Shown: positions 22,967-34,582 of the stretch, piece by piece
How the letters are laid out: each line of letters starts with the position of its first letter
How positions within the stretch are numbered: position 1 is the stretch's first letter
From: Smallanthus sonchifolius
Taxonomy: Eukaryota; Streptophyta; Magnoliopsida; Asterales; Asteraceae
DNA: 64,000 nt
Direction: 5' to 3'
Assembly (NCBI GenBank): GCA_023525975.1
Contig: CM042042.1
Location: forward strand, 49,611,880-49,675,879
The notes under the pieces: generated by a model
Told to the model about the DNA's origin: nothing
The model's input: only the letters and a program-made list of their open reading frames with translations
Databases searched by the model: none
Program-made: the position numbers and the translations under genes

Positions 22967-24151
22967 TGTCTTTCGCGCCAAGAATATCAAATCCGAACAT
23001 ACTGTGATTTAGAACAAATAAAGAAAACCATCAAATATCTAAAAACAACTAAAAACAATACTAATATCAGAGAAGCATGACCTATATTGTATAATTTCTA
23101 GAACACATACCCTATCATCCTTCTATCCATCCAAATAATAGTAATCAACATTTTAACATAAATAAACAATAAAATCCCATCTTTTCTTTAACTAATTCCT
23201 TTATATTTGACATTTAGACTACTATAATCTAAGGTAGCCAATCTCTCCACTTTATCCTTATTCAACTTTAACATAAACTAATCTATAACTGTAATTTTAA
23301 AAGGTGTAGGGTAGTCAAAATACACCAATTTCAGGGGATGCAAGTTCAAAATACAATAAGAATGTAAGATCGATTCAACATGATTATCATCAAAAACTTA
23401 AATTTTCTAAAGATTCACAACCTAACAAATTTGATAATAGATTCAAAAAAATCTCCAGATTCAATGAGATTAAATATAATTATTAGAAAAAAAAACAGAT
23501 GGATTCGTAAAGGTATCTACTGGACGGAGCGTAAAAGGTGATTGATGGCTCCAATCGATTGTCCTCTGTTTGCTTTAAAGAATAAGTTGAAAACTCATAA
23601 AATATCCAGATTCAATGAGATTATACATAATAATTTCATAAAAAGTGATCGATGCGTAAATGTAAGATCGATGAAGAGTAACGATAACATACCGATTCTT
23701 GATTTGATTTTGAAGTTTGGTTGTTGAAGATGAAAGACAGAGAGCTTCGATCAGGAAGACGATTATGGTTTTGTTTTGAAATGCAATGATGTGATAAAGG
23801 TCTCACCGGGTTTAAATGGTTTTTATATGGTTTTAATCGGGTTGTTTTTAAACCCGCTTCTCGACCCGCGCGTAAACCCGTTTTCTGTCCGATGGATCCA
23901 AAAGATGAGGTGAAACGTGGTGCTGACAAGTGACACCAAGTTTTACTTGTTTATTACATATGATAGATGATAATCTATAATTTGATATAATAATATTTCT
24001 GGATTTTCTAAAAATACAGTTTTGTTTGTAAAAATACAATTTTGTATTTTACTGAATTTCACAATAATTAAATAATGTTTTAATTAAATCACGGGCATAT
24101 TCCGTTCCCCCTGCATCCATCCCCAAATCGGTTTCTTCAGACGACGGCAAG
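22967..24151. other. Intergenic region upstream of RER1
   Basis: No gene was recognised. The frames at 23542-23727 (+) and 23636-23929 (-) overlap each other and show no familiar motif. ATCCAGATTCAATGAGATTA is repeated near 23455-23475 and 23604-23625. The RER1 5' leader probably covers the last 50-80 bases before 24152 and is C-rich (TCCGTTCCCCCTGCATCC). Confidence 0.45.
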
Positions 24152-26154
24152 ATGATGGATCCCGGAGCCAGCCCTACAACAGCTACTCCCAACACCAACG
24201 GCGTACCATCAGGTGGTTCGCTGCATCCGACGGACACACCTGCAGCAGCCGTGCAACGCTGGGCGTTTGTGGTGTCACAACGCTACCAACATCTGCTCGA
24301 CAAGTCAACGCCGTTTTTGCTCTACCGGTGGATCGTTTTCTGTGTCATCGCGATCATCTACACCGTCCGTGTGTTCTTCGTGCAAGGGTTTTACGTTGTC
24401 TCGTACGCGCTCGGGATATACATCCTGAATCTCCTCATAGGTTTTCTGTCTCCTCAGGTTGATCCGGAGTTCCAGGACCTTTCCGATGGTCCCGGCCTTC
24501 CCTCCCGGAGCTCCGATGAGTTCCGGCCGTTTGTTCGTCGTCTTCCGGAGTTTAAGTTTTGGTAATTATTGTTTCTGTGTAGTGTGTTTAATTACTACAG
24601 TTTAGTTTGATTTCTAATTTCTGATTGAATTGCAAAATTAACACAGTGATCAACTAATTTAGGTACATTAGGTTTTATGTACAGTGGTAAACTGATTTAG
24701 TTACATTAGATTTTGGTTTAGGTTTTATGAACAGTTATCAACTGATTGAGTTACATTAGGTTTTGGTTTGATGAACAGTGATCAACTGATTTAGTTACAT
24801 TAGGTTTTGGTTTTATGAGCAGTGATCAACTGATTTAGTTACATTAGGTTTTGGTTTTATGAACAGTGATCAACTGATTTAGTTACATTAGGTTTAGTTA
24901 CTTCAGATTTAGGTTTTATGCATAACATGTTGATGGTGATATCTTGAATTCAATCAGTGAAACTGAACTTGAGTGTCTGGATTGATAGGATCATATTATT
25001 AATGCAAGTGCAAGAGCAATTAGTTCGTAGTTAGGGTTTCTGATACTAATTGTTATTGGGTGACACTTTGGTCACTGATGGATTTGTTTGAAGTTAAAAG
25101 TTAAAACATTGTTGATAGATTAGTTGAAGAAATTAAACATCATTGGCAATGAGTGGATACCAGATTATACGATTAGATGTTTTAATATTCTAGTCTACTA
25201 GAGTTGTTCTTAAGGTCTTTGAGAAGTAATTGGGTATCTTGTTGCATCATTGTACATTATAAGCTGTCTTTAGAGGTGGCAGTTAACGAGTGAGACGGGC
25301 CGAATTTGTGAACTTGGTTTAAAATGAAACTATCAAATGGGTCTATTGGGGTGGAAGTGACATCAAGTGAACTAAATGCTTACAATAATCTCTTTTTCCA
25401 AGAAATTAGATTAATTTTTAAATAATATAGTTACTTAATCATATGTAATACATTAGTTCTTTATAGAATGCAAGCGAATGGAACAAAAATATGCTGCCTG
25501 ACCTGTTCGTTTGCAATAACCAATTGTGGGCTTGCCGGTCTATCTTGTCACTATCGTAAGTAGACTTTACTATAAACAACACGGATGCATTCTTGCACTT
25601 TCTAGAAATCTTGAAGAATCATCCTCTTGTTTACAGAAACACTCTTTTAGGTTATTTTACAAGCTTTATATAAAGTCTGATCTTTATTATATTTATCTGG
25701 TTTTAGTTTTAAAAAGTTTGAAATTTTGGATGAGGTGATTTGTAAGCAAGACATCATTGGCAGCCTCTAATTCTAGGTGTATCCTGATGCATTTAAGGCT
25801 GCAATTGGTTCATGCATTTTGATGTTCTAATTAATCTTTTTAATTTGAATAGGTACTCTATAACAAAAGCCTTCTGCATTGCTTTTGTGTTGACTTTCTT
25901 CAGTGCATTTGACGTGCCTGTTTTTTGGCCCATACTTCTTTTTTACTGGGTCATATTATTCACTCTCACCATGAAGAAACAGATACTGCATATGATCAAA
26001 TACAAATATGTCCCGTTTTCCATTGGAAAACAGGTACCAATTTGCCCCACGTTTTAATTACTTGGTTATACAACTATTTGTTAAGTAATTTCTTTTACAG
26101 AGGTATGATGGAAAGAAGGCAAATTCAACCGAAAGTTCAAGTCTTTCTTCTTAG
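24152..26154 (+). CDS. RER1: RER1 protein, Golgi-to-ER retrieval receptor
   Basis: RER1 is a Golgi membrane protein that recognises transmembrane segments of ER proteins and returns them in COPI vesicles. Three exons join in frame: 24152-24561, 25853-26033 and 26101-26154, giving 214 residues. The Trp codon of FW|YSITKAF is split across intron 1. The family core is clear: LYRWIVFCVIAIIYTVRVFF, then YALGIYILNLLIGFLSPQVD, then RPFVRRLPEFKFW, then AFDVPVFWPILLFYWVILF, then HMIKYKYVPFSIGKQRYDGK. Four hydrophobic segments are predicted, in the expected hairpin pairs. The N-terminal 30 residues are Pro/Ser/Thr-rich and the tail ends in serines. Two adjacent ATG codons open the frame; the first is used here. 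Intron 1 carries a 52-bp minisatellite. The gene converges with the DUF247 gene. Confidence 0.95.
24636..24905 (+). repeat. 52-bp minisatellite in RER1 intron 1
   Basis: About five copies of a unit built on ATGAACAGTGATCAACTGAT and TTAGTTACATTAGGTTTTGG lie head to tail. The last three copies are nearly identical and the first ones diverged, which points to recent expansion at the 3' side. Confidence 0.85.
24906..25852. other. Remainder of RER1 intron 1
   Basis: Apart from the minisatellite, the 1.29-kb intron has no internal gene. Frames such as 25526-25738 have no recognisable content. Confidence 0.6.
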
Positions 26155-26591
26155 AGAGTGAAAGATTTCATAAGCTTCATTCCTATACTACTCCCGCCAC
26201 ACATTTTAGCTTTAACGGTTTGTTCCTTCTAGAAGATAATTATGTACAGGTTTTTTCATCACCCGTAATATTATGAAGCTTCAAGTTTTCTATAACGGGC
26301 TATTCAGTTTAGTATCAAACCCGGCCTGTTTAGATTCCTCATCTAACTGTGCCTGCTTTACGGGTTGATAAATGATAAACAAACAGGTTTTCCAACACCT
26401 CACCAAGAAATCTTTATAGATATTTTTTATGAAAAAATTGTATTTTAAGTACATGACTCTTTTGAATATTACAATTATTTACATTTTCAACCCAACAAAC
26501 AAAAGCTGGAGATCCTTGTAGCAAACCCATGGATATTACACCCAATTATGTGACAAAAAGAAACCATCAAACCATATGCATTCCAAGAACA
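26155..26591. other. Gap between convergent RER1 and DUF247 genes
   Basis: It holds the 3' untranslated regions of both genes. No other signal is seen. Confidence 0.6.
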
Positions 26592-28166
26592 TCAAGAAGG
26601 TGGCCTGTAATACCCATAAACACCATAAAACGTCTGTGCAGATGTGAGGATCAACAGAATCACAGCTGCAATAAACGATATAATAGCCCACGGGTTACTA
26701 AAATAGTTGTGCATTAAGCTCGCTCTCCAGGAATTCCACCGGTGGTTATAAAACCGGTTAACCTTTTCCGACAGCTCTGAAAGATAACTGTTGTTGATGT
26801 CAAAAACGACTTCTTGACACAACCGATTAAACAGATCTGCCACATCAGCATCACTCCCTAACCAGTGCTCAAATATCCCGCAGTAATGAAGGTACCCGAC
26901 ATCCTCCTGGGAGTTTATCAAATTGTCCATGAAGATCACGTACGAGGTAATTTCATTTCCGCAATCTAAATGTGACTGCTCAAATGCAATTAGGTTAAGG
27001 AAAAGTGATTTTGTTCCATCATGGATCAAGAGCCGAGGGATCTTTAGAACCCCGTTTTTGAACTTAATATCCCAAAAACGATCGGTTTTTCTTTTCTTAA
27101 ACTTGATCCCGGCTTCTTTAAGCTCGGTTACACAGTGAATAAGCTGTGTCCTACGTTTATCAGCAACCCGGCTACTATGTGACCATCTTTTCATCCATCT
27201 TCTAGGTTCCATTTGCGGTCCTCTCCGCAACAGACTCTGTCTAAACACATGGAGACAATGAAGATAAGTTTGGTCAGATAACGGGTCAAAAGGGGTCGCA
27301 TACCCGAGTGACGATACCATTCTGGTCTGATCACTTTTACTCAACGGTTCATCGGTTGGCATTAACGGATCGAAAAACTGCAGAGCCAGCCTCGCCACCA
27401 ACCCTTTCTGATCGGGCTGACCGAATTGCAGCCCTAATAACCGATCAAGAACGAACAATGGTATCTGATTCTCGAGCATTATCATATCCCTTTGAATCGA
27501 ATGCATCGACCCCCGCATCGCGAAAACGGGATCGTTTCGAGAGTAACCAAGCTTTATAAAACCCTCGGCTGCCCCACGGAAAAGCTCGAGAACAAAACAA
27601 CTGTCAAGAACCATCATTTCTACAAACTCATTACTGCTGATGGTAATCTGTCCTTCATAGCACTCGCGTGCCCGTTCTTCAAGCTCCTTGACCAAATCAA
27701 GATACAGTTTAGCATCCTGATTACCGCGCTTAAGAATTTGGTGAAACGCACGCCATTTATGCCTGTCCATGCCTCGAAGGCGTTTCTTTCCGTGATGGTA
27801 CGGCCCTAACGAGACGATATTCGGGATGTAAGCTTTATCTTCACCATCGCGTAAGTACTGGGGAACTTTATAGATGCAGAGTTTTCCCCAGGTTCCAGCC
27901 ACGTCATCCTTCTTGGCAAGCTCCAGCTTCTCTCTGACAGTGATCATCCAGTCAGATTCCGGCGATGTGGGCCCATCTTTCAGGCTCTCAGGCTCACCAT
28001 TGATGTCAATATGTAGTGCATCCAATGGCTGTTGATACTGTTGATTATCTTGGGTTGGTGACTGGATCAAACGGCTGGAACTTGGGATTCCGGCATCTAC
28101 TGTTTCTTTGAGTTTGAGAGTAATTAGGTACCAGCTCAAGAGTTCTTTGTTGAACACTGCAACCAT
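26592..28166 (-). CDS. DUF247 (UPF0481) plant membrane protein
   Basis: A single-exon gene of 524 residues belongs to the plant-specific DUF247 family; its biochemical role is unknown, though one grass member acts in self-incompatibility. The family landmarks are in order: IYKVPQYLR (about 98-106), YIPNIVSLGPYHHG (113-126), the WRAFHQIL region, EMMVLDSCFVLELF (about 183-196), the RDMIMLENQIPLFVLDRLLG stretch (about 225) and, towards the end, the LIAFEQSHLDCGNEITSYVI and LFNRLC segments. A single hydrophobic segment close to the C-terminus (PWAIISFIAAVILLILTSAQ) anchors it in a membrane with a very short tail. The first ATG gives a 70-residue lead with no known motif; M74 is an alternative start. 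Intronless genes are common in this family. Confidence 0.93.
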   Translation of the reverse strand: MVAVFNKELLSWYLITLKLKETVDAGIPSSSRLIQSPTQDNQQYQQPLDALHIDINGEPESLKDGPTSPESDWMITVREKLELAKKDDVAGTWGKLCIYKVPQYLRDGEDKAYIPNIVSLGPYHHGKKRLRGMDRHKWRAFHQILKRGNQDAKLYLDLVKELEERARECYEGQITISSNEFVEMMVLDSCFVLELFRGAAEGFIKLGYSRNDPVFAMRGSMHSIQRDMIMLENQIPLFVLDRLLGLQFGQPDQKGLVARLALQFFDPLMPTDEPLSKSDQTRMVSSLGYATPFDPLSDQTYLHCLHVFRQSLLRRGPQMEPRRWMKRWSHSSRVADKRRTQLIHCVTELKEAGIKFKKRKTDRFWDIKFKNGVLKIPRLLIHDGTKSLFLNLIAFEQSHLDCGNEITSYVIFMDNLINSQEDVGYLHYCGIFEHWLGSDADVADLFNRLCQEVVFDINNSYLSELSEKVNRFYNHRWNSWRASLMHNYFSNPWAIISFIAAVILLILTSAQTFYGVYGYYRPPS

Positions 28167-29526
28167 TTTTGCTTAGAAGCATAAAATGGACTTTAATTTG
28201 ATTATGTTATATATTAGATCTGATCTGATCTGATCTGATCCAATAGAAGCATCCCTGATTGACTTTTGGTGGTCAAACTTGCATCTCCTCCACTAAAACC
28301 ACATTCCCCACCTATGAAAATGATGTGATTTTTTAATATTCTAATAATTAAGCCATGTGAATGTTCATCCATTGTTGATTAAGATTGATCTCTCTTCCTT
28401 ACCAAAATTATTTGACTTCTATAAATAATTGTAATATTGTATTAGACTTTTCATTGGGTTTTATAATGTTTTTATAGATACATGTATGATGTATTGTGTT
28501 AATAATTATCTAAGACGTTTTCCATTAAAATAGTTAAGGTGTATACAAGTCGAGCCGTTCGTGAGTTACTTGAGAACGACACATTAAGAGCTTGAATTGA
28601 GCTGATTTTAAATGAGTTTAAGCATGAGTATATGAAGGTCATTTAATAAGCGAACTTGAGCACCAACTTTACATAACAAGCTTGATTAAATTCACGAGCT
28701 TAGATGAGCATATTATTTATATAATTATTATTATGTAATACATTAGATATATGATTATATAACATTTACTATCATATATAAAATTATGATATAATAACTA
28801 AATAATCTATATTATGTTTGTATATATGTATATATAAATAAAAGAGTAAATTATAGAAAAAGGAAAACTACGTTTATGTATGTACCGACTTGAAGGTTTG
28901 GTTCTTAGGGTGGTGGGAGTGGTGAACGAGTAGTGCTCGGGTATGCGGGTGACACCGTCGCACACCATGCGGTTAGTGGTGAACGGGTACAGTGAGCGGG
29001 TATAGAAATCCGTCGAAACAATGGGGATGTTTTTAAAAAATTGAACGTTGAACAGCTAAAATAAGGTGGGTTGGAGGGTTTCTTAACATATCCATCATTT
29101 CCATTAACATATGTTAATTCTTTTTGCTAGTTTTTTTTCTAAGTGATCATTTTGTCCTCATCAAAGAACCAAATATGTAATTTTCACTGTTCATTTTTTT
29201 CTTTTTTTTATTACTTTACTTTTCCTTCTTTTCTTTTAAATTTTTCTCACTTTCATTTATAAACTTATCTTAAATATTATTAATTAATCAATTTAATTCT
29301 TTTATATAAAATATAATTTTGTTTATGGATTTCTATTTTATTACAAAAATAATTTTCATTTGCTCAATTTAATTATTTACTTTTTTAAATAAAACCAATA
29401 AAAATTAGAGACCTCGTAATATTTTTTTTTCTGTTTATAAAAATTAAAATTTGTTTTTTAAATTAATCTTTTGGGTGTCGTTTTGACCATAAAAATGTGT
29501 TTTTTTAAAAGAAGTAAAATGTGACG
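28167..29526. other. DUF247 upstream region and AT-rich intergenic DNA
   Basis: A five-unit GATCT microsatellite lies at about 28215-28240, 50-75 bases upstream of the DUF247 start. 28545-28710 resembles the GAGCTCG-type hAT repeat in a diverged form. A G-rich patch at about 28900-29010 (GGTGAACGGGTACAGTGAGC) is not part of any frame. No gene is seen. Confidence 0.4.
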
Positions 29527-30520
29527 AACTATTAACATAAAAGATAATCATTGTTAGATTAAAGACCAAGGATATCGTATAGATAAAAAAAATACATTAT
29601 TATTATAAATGAATAACTTTATTTGTCACGTGTTGACTTATGGTGAAATCTAAATTTTGTTTCTCGCATCACTCTCATATTAAATAGTAATAACTTTAAA
29701 TAATTAAATATCTAAAAATTATTCTAATATTTTATTAAAACTATTAAGTCATAAAAAGATTTCAATTATAATAAACAAGTAAAATTATGGGACACGTGTC
29801 ACCTTCTGGTGCATTCTTAGCATAATTTTCCCACCTCTCTCTCCTATTAAATACTATATTAAAAGAATATATTTTTTAAATATTTAATATCAATCTAAGT
29901 ATATATACTTTTTATTTAATTATGGATTGTTATTATGTCATCAAACAAATAAATTTAATATGGATTACCATTTATCAATTACATAAAAAAATTAATACCA
30001 AGTTAAAAAAAATGTTTTAAAAATTAACTTATAATTTATAACTGTCACGTTAAAATAGACATATTTTGACGACTGTATGTGTTAAAAGATTACATTACAT
30101 TTTATTCAACCCGTGTAAAACACGGGTTTTTAAAAACGTAATTTTTTATTTACTAATTATATAACATTATATTTATTTAACCTGTGTAATACACGGGATT
30201 CTAATCCAGTATCTTATATTAAAATACAATTTTTTAATTCTTAAATCTTCATTATTTGTTGTTTATATTTTTTAAATCTTCATTATTTGTTATTTGTAAA
30301 ATCTTAAAGCTTCATTATTTCTTATTTCACCAATAGCTGATGACATCTAACATATAAATCTCCATAAAAACTGATAGTTTACAACAAGTTAGATTTATTC
30401 AGCTCGTGTAATATATCAGTTTCTAACCTAGTGTATGTATATGTATATAAAGTTTACTTGACTATTAACATAAAAGATAACCGATGTTAGATTAAAGACC
30501 ATAGATATTGTATAGATAAA
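29527..30520. repeat. Helitron-like copy bracketed by 60-bp direct repeats
   Basis: 29527-29586 (CTATTAACATAAAAGATAAT) recurs at 30461-30520 with few changes. Between them lies a copy of the Helitron-like family: from about 29785 (GGGACACGTGTCACC) to the hairpin CCTGTGTAATACACGGG (30181-30197), followed by TTCTAATCCAG (30199-30209). A second end (CTCGTGTAATATATCAG, then CTAG at 30428-30431) follows. No coding sequence is present. The same family is seen at 55.0-55.3 and 56.2-56.7 kb. Confidence 0.55.
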
Positions 30521-30544
30521 ATATAAATTAGAAAAAAAAATATA

Positions 30545-31300
30545 TAATTTAGAGTAAATTTCAAATTATGTCCTCTATAAATATATGAAATTGTATAGTG
30601 TGTCATTACATTTCAATAATTACACTTAATGTCTTTTTTAAGGAATTTTGCACGCTTTCTGTTATTTCCACTAACCGGTGTTAACTTTTTCTGTTAATTT
30701 TAAATAAAATTACCAAATTACTCTTACTAATAAAATAGAAAAATGTAAAGAATACACTAACTAACAAATGGACCATTCATGTATTTATCTTTATTCGAGG
30801 ACTGTATATCTAAACTTGAAAAAGGTAAAATATTAAATAAAAATTGTTTAAGATTAAAAAAATTCACACACAGCCTTTTATTCATGAAGGTGGCCAGGAT
30901 ATAGTCATACAGGTGGCCTGAGTTAGGGGAATTCCAAACAGACCGCACATTCTGAGTAGGGGCCGGATGTTCATAGCACCTTCAGTCGTACCCTTCTTGA
31001 AACATACCAGCATTATTATCCCAAACAATCGACTGAACTGTGGATAACGGCGGTCATTGGAGATGTGATTTTTGAATTTGGCAGCATATACAAGAGGGTT
31101 TATTTTAATTTAAGGTCCCTTATTTTCATGTTCTCTACATTTTTTATTTTATTAGTAAGGGTAATTTCATTTAAAACTAACTGAAAAAGATAATACAAGT
31201 TACTAGAATGGGTCTATAGCGTGCAAAATTTTAAAAAAAATTACCTTTAGTATAACTATTAAAATGTAAGTACCCACCATACAATTTTATATATTTCTCA
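30545..31300. mobile_element. Mutator-like element with about 165-bp inverted arms
   Basis: The left arm (about 30579-30745: AATATATGAAATTGTATAGT, then CGCTTTCTGTTA, then TACTCTTACTAATAAAATAG) is repeated inverted at about 31127-31296 (ATTTTATTAGTAAGGGTAAT, then ACTATTAAAATGTAAG, then CATACAATTTTATATATTTC). The 380-bp interior is not repeat-like. Its minus strand carries a short open stretch (30757-30948, SVWNSPNSGHLYDYILATFM) that I cannot assign; it may be captured host sequence. Confidence 0.6.
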
Positions 31301-31350
31301 GTCAGTCTTGTTCACTTGCTTCCGGCTGAAACCACATAGACCGATGCCAA

Positions 31351-32220
31351 CTTTAGAAATGTACACCCATATTGTTCGCACCCGTCTCAACCAGGAAAGA
31401 AGAGCATGGAGAAAGAATCAAGATTATGTAGCGTAAAGAATCAAGATTATGTAGTGTAAAGATTCAAGATTATGTTTGTAAAATATTGATGTATGTATAT
31501 TGTGTTGTTTGTGTTGGAAACGAGGCCCTAGACACAAGAATTTTGATCTCAAAGATCGACTCTTTATTAATAAAACTCAACTCACAACCACTACTTTACA
31601 TTGAATCCCTAACCATCTATTTATAATAAACACTATACTAATCTTAACCCAACTCAAACTTAATTGAATAATCAAAAAAATAATAACTCAATCCTAGTCT
31701 AATACGAATTTAATGAAACAATTAATAAACTAATATTAATAATTATCCATAGTCATGATTAATCTTTCGGTTTGTAGGGCTGGAGACCAATGTTTACGGT
31801 TAAACATATTCTTGTTGGGATTCAAGATTTGTTGGACTCGCCTAATTGCGGTGATCCGGCCCCGTGTGATGGATACCAACTATTTATGTAGGTAAAACAT
31901 GTTATCAAGGCGTGTGAAGTAAAGGTGTCCCTTTCCAAGTGGTTGAGGTTCTGGTCTCATGGTGAATATTGGTGTAGATTTAGAAAGAACATATTAGTAA
32001 ACATATTAGTAGCGTTTCTTATTATATTATTATAATGTTAAGAAAATATTATTTGATTAAGTTTCCTTTGTAACCATCTTCATTGTATCCCTATATTATC
32101 TCTTATAGTTAAGTTATTCTGATTCATGCTCATTTTGTGTAGGATGTGGCTGAGTACAAGAGAAGAGTCCGACAGCATGCAAAGCTGTATCCGCCTAGGC
32201 GCTCGCTTTTGATAACTATG
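31351..32220 (+). pseudogene. SCE1: SUMO-conjugating enzyme E2 (SCE1/UBC9) fragment
   Basis: SCE1 transfers SUMO from the E1 to substrates. Three exon-like pieces are recognisable. About 31359-31434 (VRTRLNQERRAWRKNQDYVA) matches the N-terminal helix. 31778-31891 (VKHILVGIQDLLDSPN, then DPAPCDGYQLFM) and 32143-32205 (DVAEYKRRVRQHAKLYPP) match the C-terminal third. The splice sites of the last two pieces are intact, but the codon just before the donor is TAG where CAG (Gln) is expected. The middle exons, including the active-site Cys region, are missing. The normal C-terminal stop is lost and the frame runs on. A 23-bp unit (AATCAAGATTATGTAGCGTA) is repeated three times after the first piece. 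This is clearly non-functional and probably a captured or duplicated fragment. Confidence 0.8.
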
Positions 32221-33240
32221 ATTTCATGGTAGGTGGTGATGTTCTTGTGCACCCCTTTGGTTGTCTGTTTATATTTAGGGGAAACCTTAAGTCTAAGATG
32301 CTAGTTGATGACTGATTTGGAGACTAGGGTAAAATTTATTATGCTTATGGGTGGTTATATGTTAATGGTTGAAAAAGGTTTGTGTATTACATCTTGAATA
32401 TTGGGTTTGGTTTGGTTATTTGAGCTCATAAGGGTGCACCCATGAGCTTGATGGGTGCCGTCACCATCGCCACAACCTTCTGGATCCAAAATTTTAGGGG
32501 TTGTTTGGTTCGCATTATGTTTGTGAGGTAATTGGTTGGGATTATAAGAAAACTAAATCTAATGGAAATTTGTAATGTGTTTAGGTTGTAAGTTTGTAAA
32601 AAGAATTAGAATTAAAAAACATAAAACTATAAAAGGACAAAATTACCCTTAAATCCACCCGCTCCCCAAATCCCTTGTAACTGGAATCCGAATCTGAATC
32701 TAGTTTTAATTCCTTTGAATTTCATGAACCAAACGGAGTTTTGAATGTGACCTTTCAACTCTTTAAGCTCTCGTCGCTGGTTACTATGTTTTCAAGTCAT
32801 ACATTGAATCCTGAAAAAAAAAAATGACACATTAGGATCAAAAGAGCCAAATCAAGTTAGTTTATACTTCTAAATTTTGAATTTTTTTTGTTTAGTTGAT
32901 ACTGATATTATACAATGTATTTAAAACACATGGAGGGGAATAGTAATGTGTACAAGATGCAATGCAACATGTACGACTCTTGCTTCTGGCTTTTATGCGT
33001 GTGAGCATCCCCTTTTTACGTCCATTTCTTCTTTCCCCTTTCACACCAGACCAAATTAGGGTTTCCCTCATTCACCATCGTTCCACCATAAGACCCATTA
33101 CTAGCGGTGAGTGAACACCACCGGCTCTTCCACCGCTGCTCCGTCTTCATCACTTGCTGTCGGATGAGGGAAAAGGGATAGGCACGCCATCTTATCTGCA
33201 TCCCATCCCCTTTTTTCACCGGCTTCTTCTTTTGCCCTAG
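32206..33240. other. Non-coding stretch with a MITE-like repeat
   Basis: At about 32499-32740 the sequence AGGGGTTGTTTGGTTCGCA and its loose complement TTCATGAACCAAACGGAGTTT form imperfect ends of a small element, reminiscent of Harbinger or Tourist-type MITEs. The rest, including a small minus-strand frame at 33016-33219, is unassigned. Confidence 0.35.
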
Positions 33241-34033
33241 CTGGGGGCGAAGAAAGAGGTGACGATCATGAGGGAGGTTCTGTTGGTCTTCTGGGTTCGT
33301 CGATTTGGTCCATCGGTGAGTTGTCTATCTATCTCTCCTTTTTATATATTGCCTTTACCGATTACGTACCTATTTCTCTTCCGAGTAGCCGCTTTTACCG
33401 ATCATTGTTCCCGTATTCTTCGGTACCCTTGGTGGTGGTGGTTCTTCACAGCTAGATCTCTCGACATGTTTCTCTTTCTCTTCTGAGTAGTTTTCTTTAG
33501 GTACAGGTGGTGGATAGATGCATTACTCTGTCTCTCCTTTTCTCTATCTTAGTATTACACGTAACCCTAATTTAACCCCCAATTTTGTTTTTATAGCCTT
33601 TGATTTTGTATTTCAGATGATGTAGAAGATGAAGATGACGGCGTATGTGGTTTTTAACTAATAAGCCAGATCAGTTCTCGAGCAAAGTAAGGGTTTTTCA
33701 CTTTTCCTCAATCTTTCAATTATCATACTTGAACAAAAAAGTTGAATCTTGATTTTACTTGATATAAAATGATATCCCCTTGAATTTTGAGTAGGTAATA
33801 CGTTCTTTGGTGGTGGTTGACTTTTATTCCCATGACTCTCTGTGGTCTATTTTCTTGAGGTATTCAATCAAAATAATTTGTTGTATTTTGGTTTCTTTGA
33901 AGCTTGAGACATATTGATTTTCATACATGAATCAATTAAATCGAGATGTCTTTTTAAATCAACAGGAAAAATAAATTGTTTCCAGTTTTGCCTTTTTAAA
34001 TGTGTTGATAGCTAGATGTTCATGTTTTTGTAG
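33241..34033. other. Region upstream of the proteasome fragment, unassigned
   Basis: CT-rich intron-like or leader-like sequence. It contains TTTGTATTTCAG at about 33606-33617 followed by an acidic stretch with stops. It could be 5' untranslated sequence carried along with the proteasome exons. No recognisable protein is seen. Confidence 0.3.
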
Positions 34034-34288
34034 GATCAAGTATGATAGGGGTGTCAACACCTTCTCTCCAGAAGGCCGGTTGTTTCAGGTTGAATATGCT
34101 ATTGAGGCCATCAAGGTGAACACACTCAAGTTTTGGGCTGTTTTTTCCTGTGTTAATCTAATTGAATTCCATGAAATGACTTGTATGGTTGTTAATTATG
34201 ATTACACTTGGGTTCTCGAGTCATTGGTTTGAAGACCAAGGAAAGAGTTACTCTTGCTGTTGAAAAGCGTATTACCTCGCATCTCCTG
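34034..34288 (+). pseudogene. PAE1: 20S proteasome subunit alpha-5 (PAE) fragment
   Basis: Two consecutive exons of the alpha-5 ring subunit are recognisable. 34034-34115 encodes YDRGVNTFSPEGRLFQVEYA and continues EAIK, the conserved proteasome alpha-subunit signature, with a good GT donor. 34208-34288 encodes GSRVIGLKTKERVTLAVEKR and continues ITSHLL, again with a GT donor. The acceptor before the second exon is broken (AC where AG is needed). The start Met with its usual MFLTRTE lead is replaced by unrelated sequence, and all downstream exons (about 180 residues) are absent. A functional subunit cannot be made. The fragment lies in the same orientation as the neighbouring SCE1 and GT14 fragments. 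Confidence 0.85.
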
Positions 34289-34582
34289 GTATGTCGATTA
34301 TATGTTCTTTTTTGTCCCTTCCCGCATGCACTCCTTCCCCCCATTAGTGATTCCCCTTTTGGTAGAAGTCATTGGGGGCATTGTCGGATTCCTTTGGTCG
34401 CCAGGCCCATTTCATCGTGTAATCTCTATTTATATTTTGTTTTTTTTAAATCAACGGCTAAGTAAACAAAAAACATGATTTCGTTTTTAGATATACTGAA
34501 ATTTGTTATTACATTTTTTCATGATTCCTAGCAACTTGACTAATATAAATCTACAGTTTGTTATTTTACTATTATCTCACAG

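Noticed and set aside
33016..33219. 67-codon minus-strand frame near the proteasome fragment
   Set aside because: Composition is biased by T-rich and CT-rich leader-like sequence; no homology recognised.
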